A stretch of 15,173 nt of DNA, taken from NCBI GenBank assembly GCA_910586645.1, contig CAJUIS010000039.1, positions 1 to 15,173 of the forward strand. Direction: 5' to 3'. The DNA comes from an uncultured Lachnospiraceae bacterium. Its GTDB lineage: Bacteria; Bacillota; Clostridia; Lachnospirales; Lachnospiraceae. Below the pieces are notes generated by a model. That model worked only from the letters and a program-made list of their open reading frames with translations, was not told where the DNA came from and did no database searches. The translations under genes and the position numbers were made by a program. Shown piece after piece: positions 14,343-15,173 of the stretch (within the stretch, counting starts at the first letter, position 1; each line of letters opens with the position of its first letter).

Positions 14343-14951
14343 ATGAATAAAATACAACAGGAAATTAAGTTTTTTCATGGCAAGTTAGAACCAATACTTG
14401 AAAAAGTTTTGGAACAATATAATAAGAAAAATACAAAGAAAACTTATAATACGCTTACTAAGCCCTGCAGAAAGCTAATTCAAAAATGTTCATACAAAAG
14501 TATTTCAGATACAAGTAGTTTGTGTTCTTTAGCATATTGGCTTTATATTTATGGAGATAAAGAACTTGCGTTGGAGATTTGTGAAATTACCCATGAAGTA
14601 GAGTTTTCATTTGAATTTATGGGTTGGAATAGTGGCATTCAAAATATTTATGGGCTTGAAATCCGTATAGCAAGGGAATTATTGGGCGAAAACCGCAGAA
14701 ATAATATCCCGTTGAATTTATTAGAGTATTGTTTCTCAAAAAAGGTTAAAAAAGAACTTAGATACCCGCAGGTTTTAAGAGAAGATAAGATTGCTGACTG
14801 CAGCAGCCGTCTCCTAAATACGGAATTACTTTTGGCGCTTTACAATATGATTGGGCTTGGTGAAACAGGATTATTTACTGAAATTAATAGAAATTGGGAG
14901 AAAATTGAAGAAGCCATAAATATTTATATTGATTGTCTGAAAGAGGACTAA
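14343..14951 (+). CDS. Orphan 202-aa protein, AT-rich gene
   Basis: A 202-aa soluble, predominantly helical protein that I do not recognise with confidence. The N-terminal third is Lys-rich (NKKNTKKTYNTLTKPCRKLIQK), the middle contains SLAYWLYIYGDKELALEICE and a Trp/Phe/Gly segment (EFMGWNSGIQNIYG). It ends in amphipathic helices; there is no signal peptide or membrane helix. The overall look resembles small immunity-type or DUF6707-like proteins, but this is a tentative impression. GAGGT (14335-14339) sits only 3-4 nt before the ATG. The DNA and codon usage are visibly more AT-rich (AAT, ATA, TTA, AAA) than the genes before it, suggesting horizontal acquisition. No toxin gene is visible beside it. 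Confidence 0.75.
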   Translation: MNKIQQEIKFFHGKLEPILEKVLEQYNKKNTKKTYNTLTKPCRKLIQKCSYKSISDTSSLCSLAYWLYIYGDKELALEICEITHEVEFSFEFMGWNSGIQNIYGLEIRIARELLGENRRNNIPLNLLEYCFSKKVKKELRYPQVLREDKIADCSSRLLNTELLLALYNMIGLGETGLFTEINRNWEKIEEAINIYIDCLKED

Positions 14952-14986
14952 GTAATTTATCCTTGATATAAAGGAGTGGGGAACCT

Positions 14987-15028
14987 ATGTGTCTGTGGAG
15001 CGTTGCCAGAATAGGCTGGTTATCCTGA
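14987..15028 (+). other. Possible 13-codon leader ORF before the Rpn gene
   Basis: AAGGAG (14971-14976) lies 10 nt before an ATG that opens a 13-codon frame, MCLWSVARIGWLS, ending at a TGA 18 bp before the next start codon. The strong ribosome binding site has no other obvious use. The peptide may be a leader, or the site may be a remnant of a truncated gene. Low confidence. Confidence 0.25.
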
Positions 15029-15046
15029 AAGATTAAAAAGGAAAAA

Positions 15047-15173
15047 ATGGCGGGAGACATGGAAACAAAGCAGACAAAATGGGAGGAATTAAGCATATCC
15101 AATGATTTCCTGTTTGGTAAGGTCATGCAGAATCCCAAGCTGTGCAAAGAGTTATTGCAGAGGATTCTCCCGG
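15047..15173 (+). CDS. Rpn-family nuclease / PDDEXK transposase (5' part, runs off window)
   Basis: The first 42 codons of a gene that continues past the window edge. Residues from about 16 read ISNDFLFGKVMQNPKLCKE, which matches the N-terminal signature of the Rpn (recombination-promoting nuclease, PDDEXK_2) family, whose members usually begin with an 'S-x-D-x-x-F-x-x-V' segment. Members are RecA-independent DNA endonucleases, often multicopy in Lachnospiraceae and annotated as putative transposases. The start at 15047 is chosen for its AAAAGGA about 4-5 nt upstream; a second in-frame ATG at 15059 is possible but lacks a well-spaced site. The catalytic residues lie beyond the window, so activity cannot be judged. 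Confidence 0.75.
   Translation, partial: MAGDMETKQTKWEELSISNDFLFGKVMQNPKLCKELLQRILP

Noticed and set aside
14050..14346. 98-codon plus-strand ORF overlapping the end of rlmH
   Set aside because: No recognisable domain or ribosome binding site; it runs through the large hairpin and into the AT-rich leader of the next gene, so it is more likely a chance frame.
1..15173. CRISPR arrays, tRNA or rRNA genes, complete insertion sequences
   Set aside because: No regularly spaced repeats, cloverleaf-like sequences or paired terminal inverted repeats around a transposase were seen; the only mobile-type signal is the truncated Rpn gene at the right edge.

Overview
The window looks like a chromosomal segment of a Gram-positive, spore-forming anaerobic Firmicute, most probably a Lachnospiraceae member (Clostridia). 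The evidence is strong AGGAGG-type ribosome binding sites, short intergenic gaps, a GerW (YtfJ) sporulation protein behind a DUF2953 gene as in Bacillus ytfI-ytfJ, a formate-tetrahydrofolate ligase (Fhs) next to FolD, a zinc-type L28, and an Rpn-family nuclease/transposase start at the right edge. The placement is by eye, not by a database search.

Left block (2-4962, + strand): a SEDS peptidoglycan polymerase (FtsW/RodA/SpoVE family) overlaps its cognate class B penicillin-binding protein by 56 bp. A well-formed sigma-A promoter right after the PBP stop codon opens a second operon: NUDIX hydrolase, an unrecognised 108-aa protein, a DUF2953 membrane protein and gerW. It is closed by a 15-bp-stem terminator. 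A 45-aa membrane protein gene follows at 4978-5115.

Middle (5131-6528): on the minus strand lie rpmB (L28), with its own terminator, and then a MerR-type regulator. The regulator's C-terminal half is a membrane-anchored domain that carries its own internal Shine-Dalgarno and ATG. The rpmB and uppP promoters are divergent, with a 24-bp perfect palindrome between them.

Right block (6529-14069, + strand): one tightly packed operon, uppP - ftsK/spoIIIE - fhs - folD - zinc-ribbon/TPR/chitobiase-domain membrane protein - rlmH, with gaps of 9-17 bp. It links recycling of the cell-wall lipid carrier, chromosome segregation, one-carbon metabolism and ribosome maturation. A strong hairpin follows rlmH.

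Right edge (14070-15173): after rlmH comes an unexplained 273-bp non-coding stretch. Then there is a clearly AT-richer 202-aa orphan gene, a small possible leader ORF, and the 5' end of an Rpn/PDDEXK nuclease-family gene that runs off the window. This has the look of an accessory or insertion region abutting rlmH. The best candidates for something new are the MerR-membrane fusion with an internal translation start, and this post-rlmH segment.
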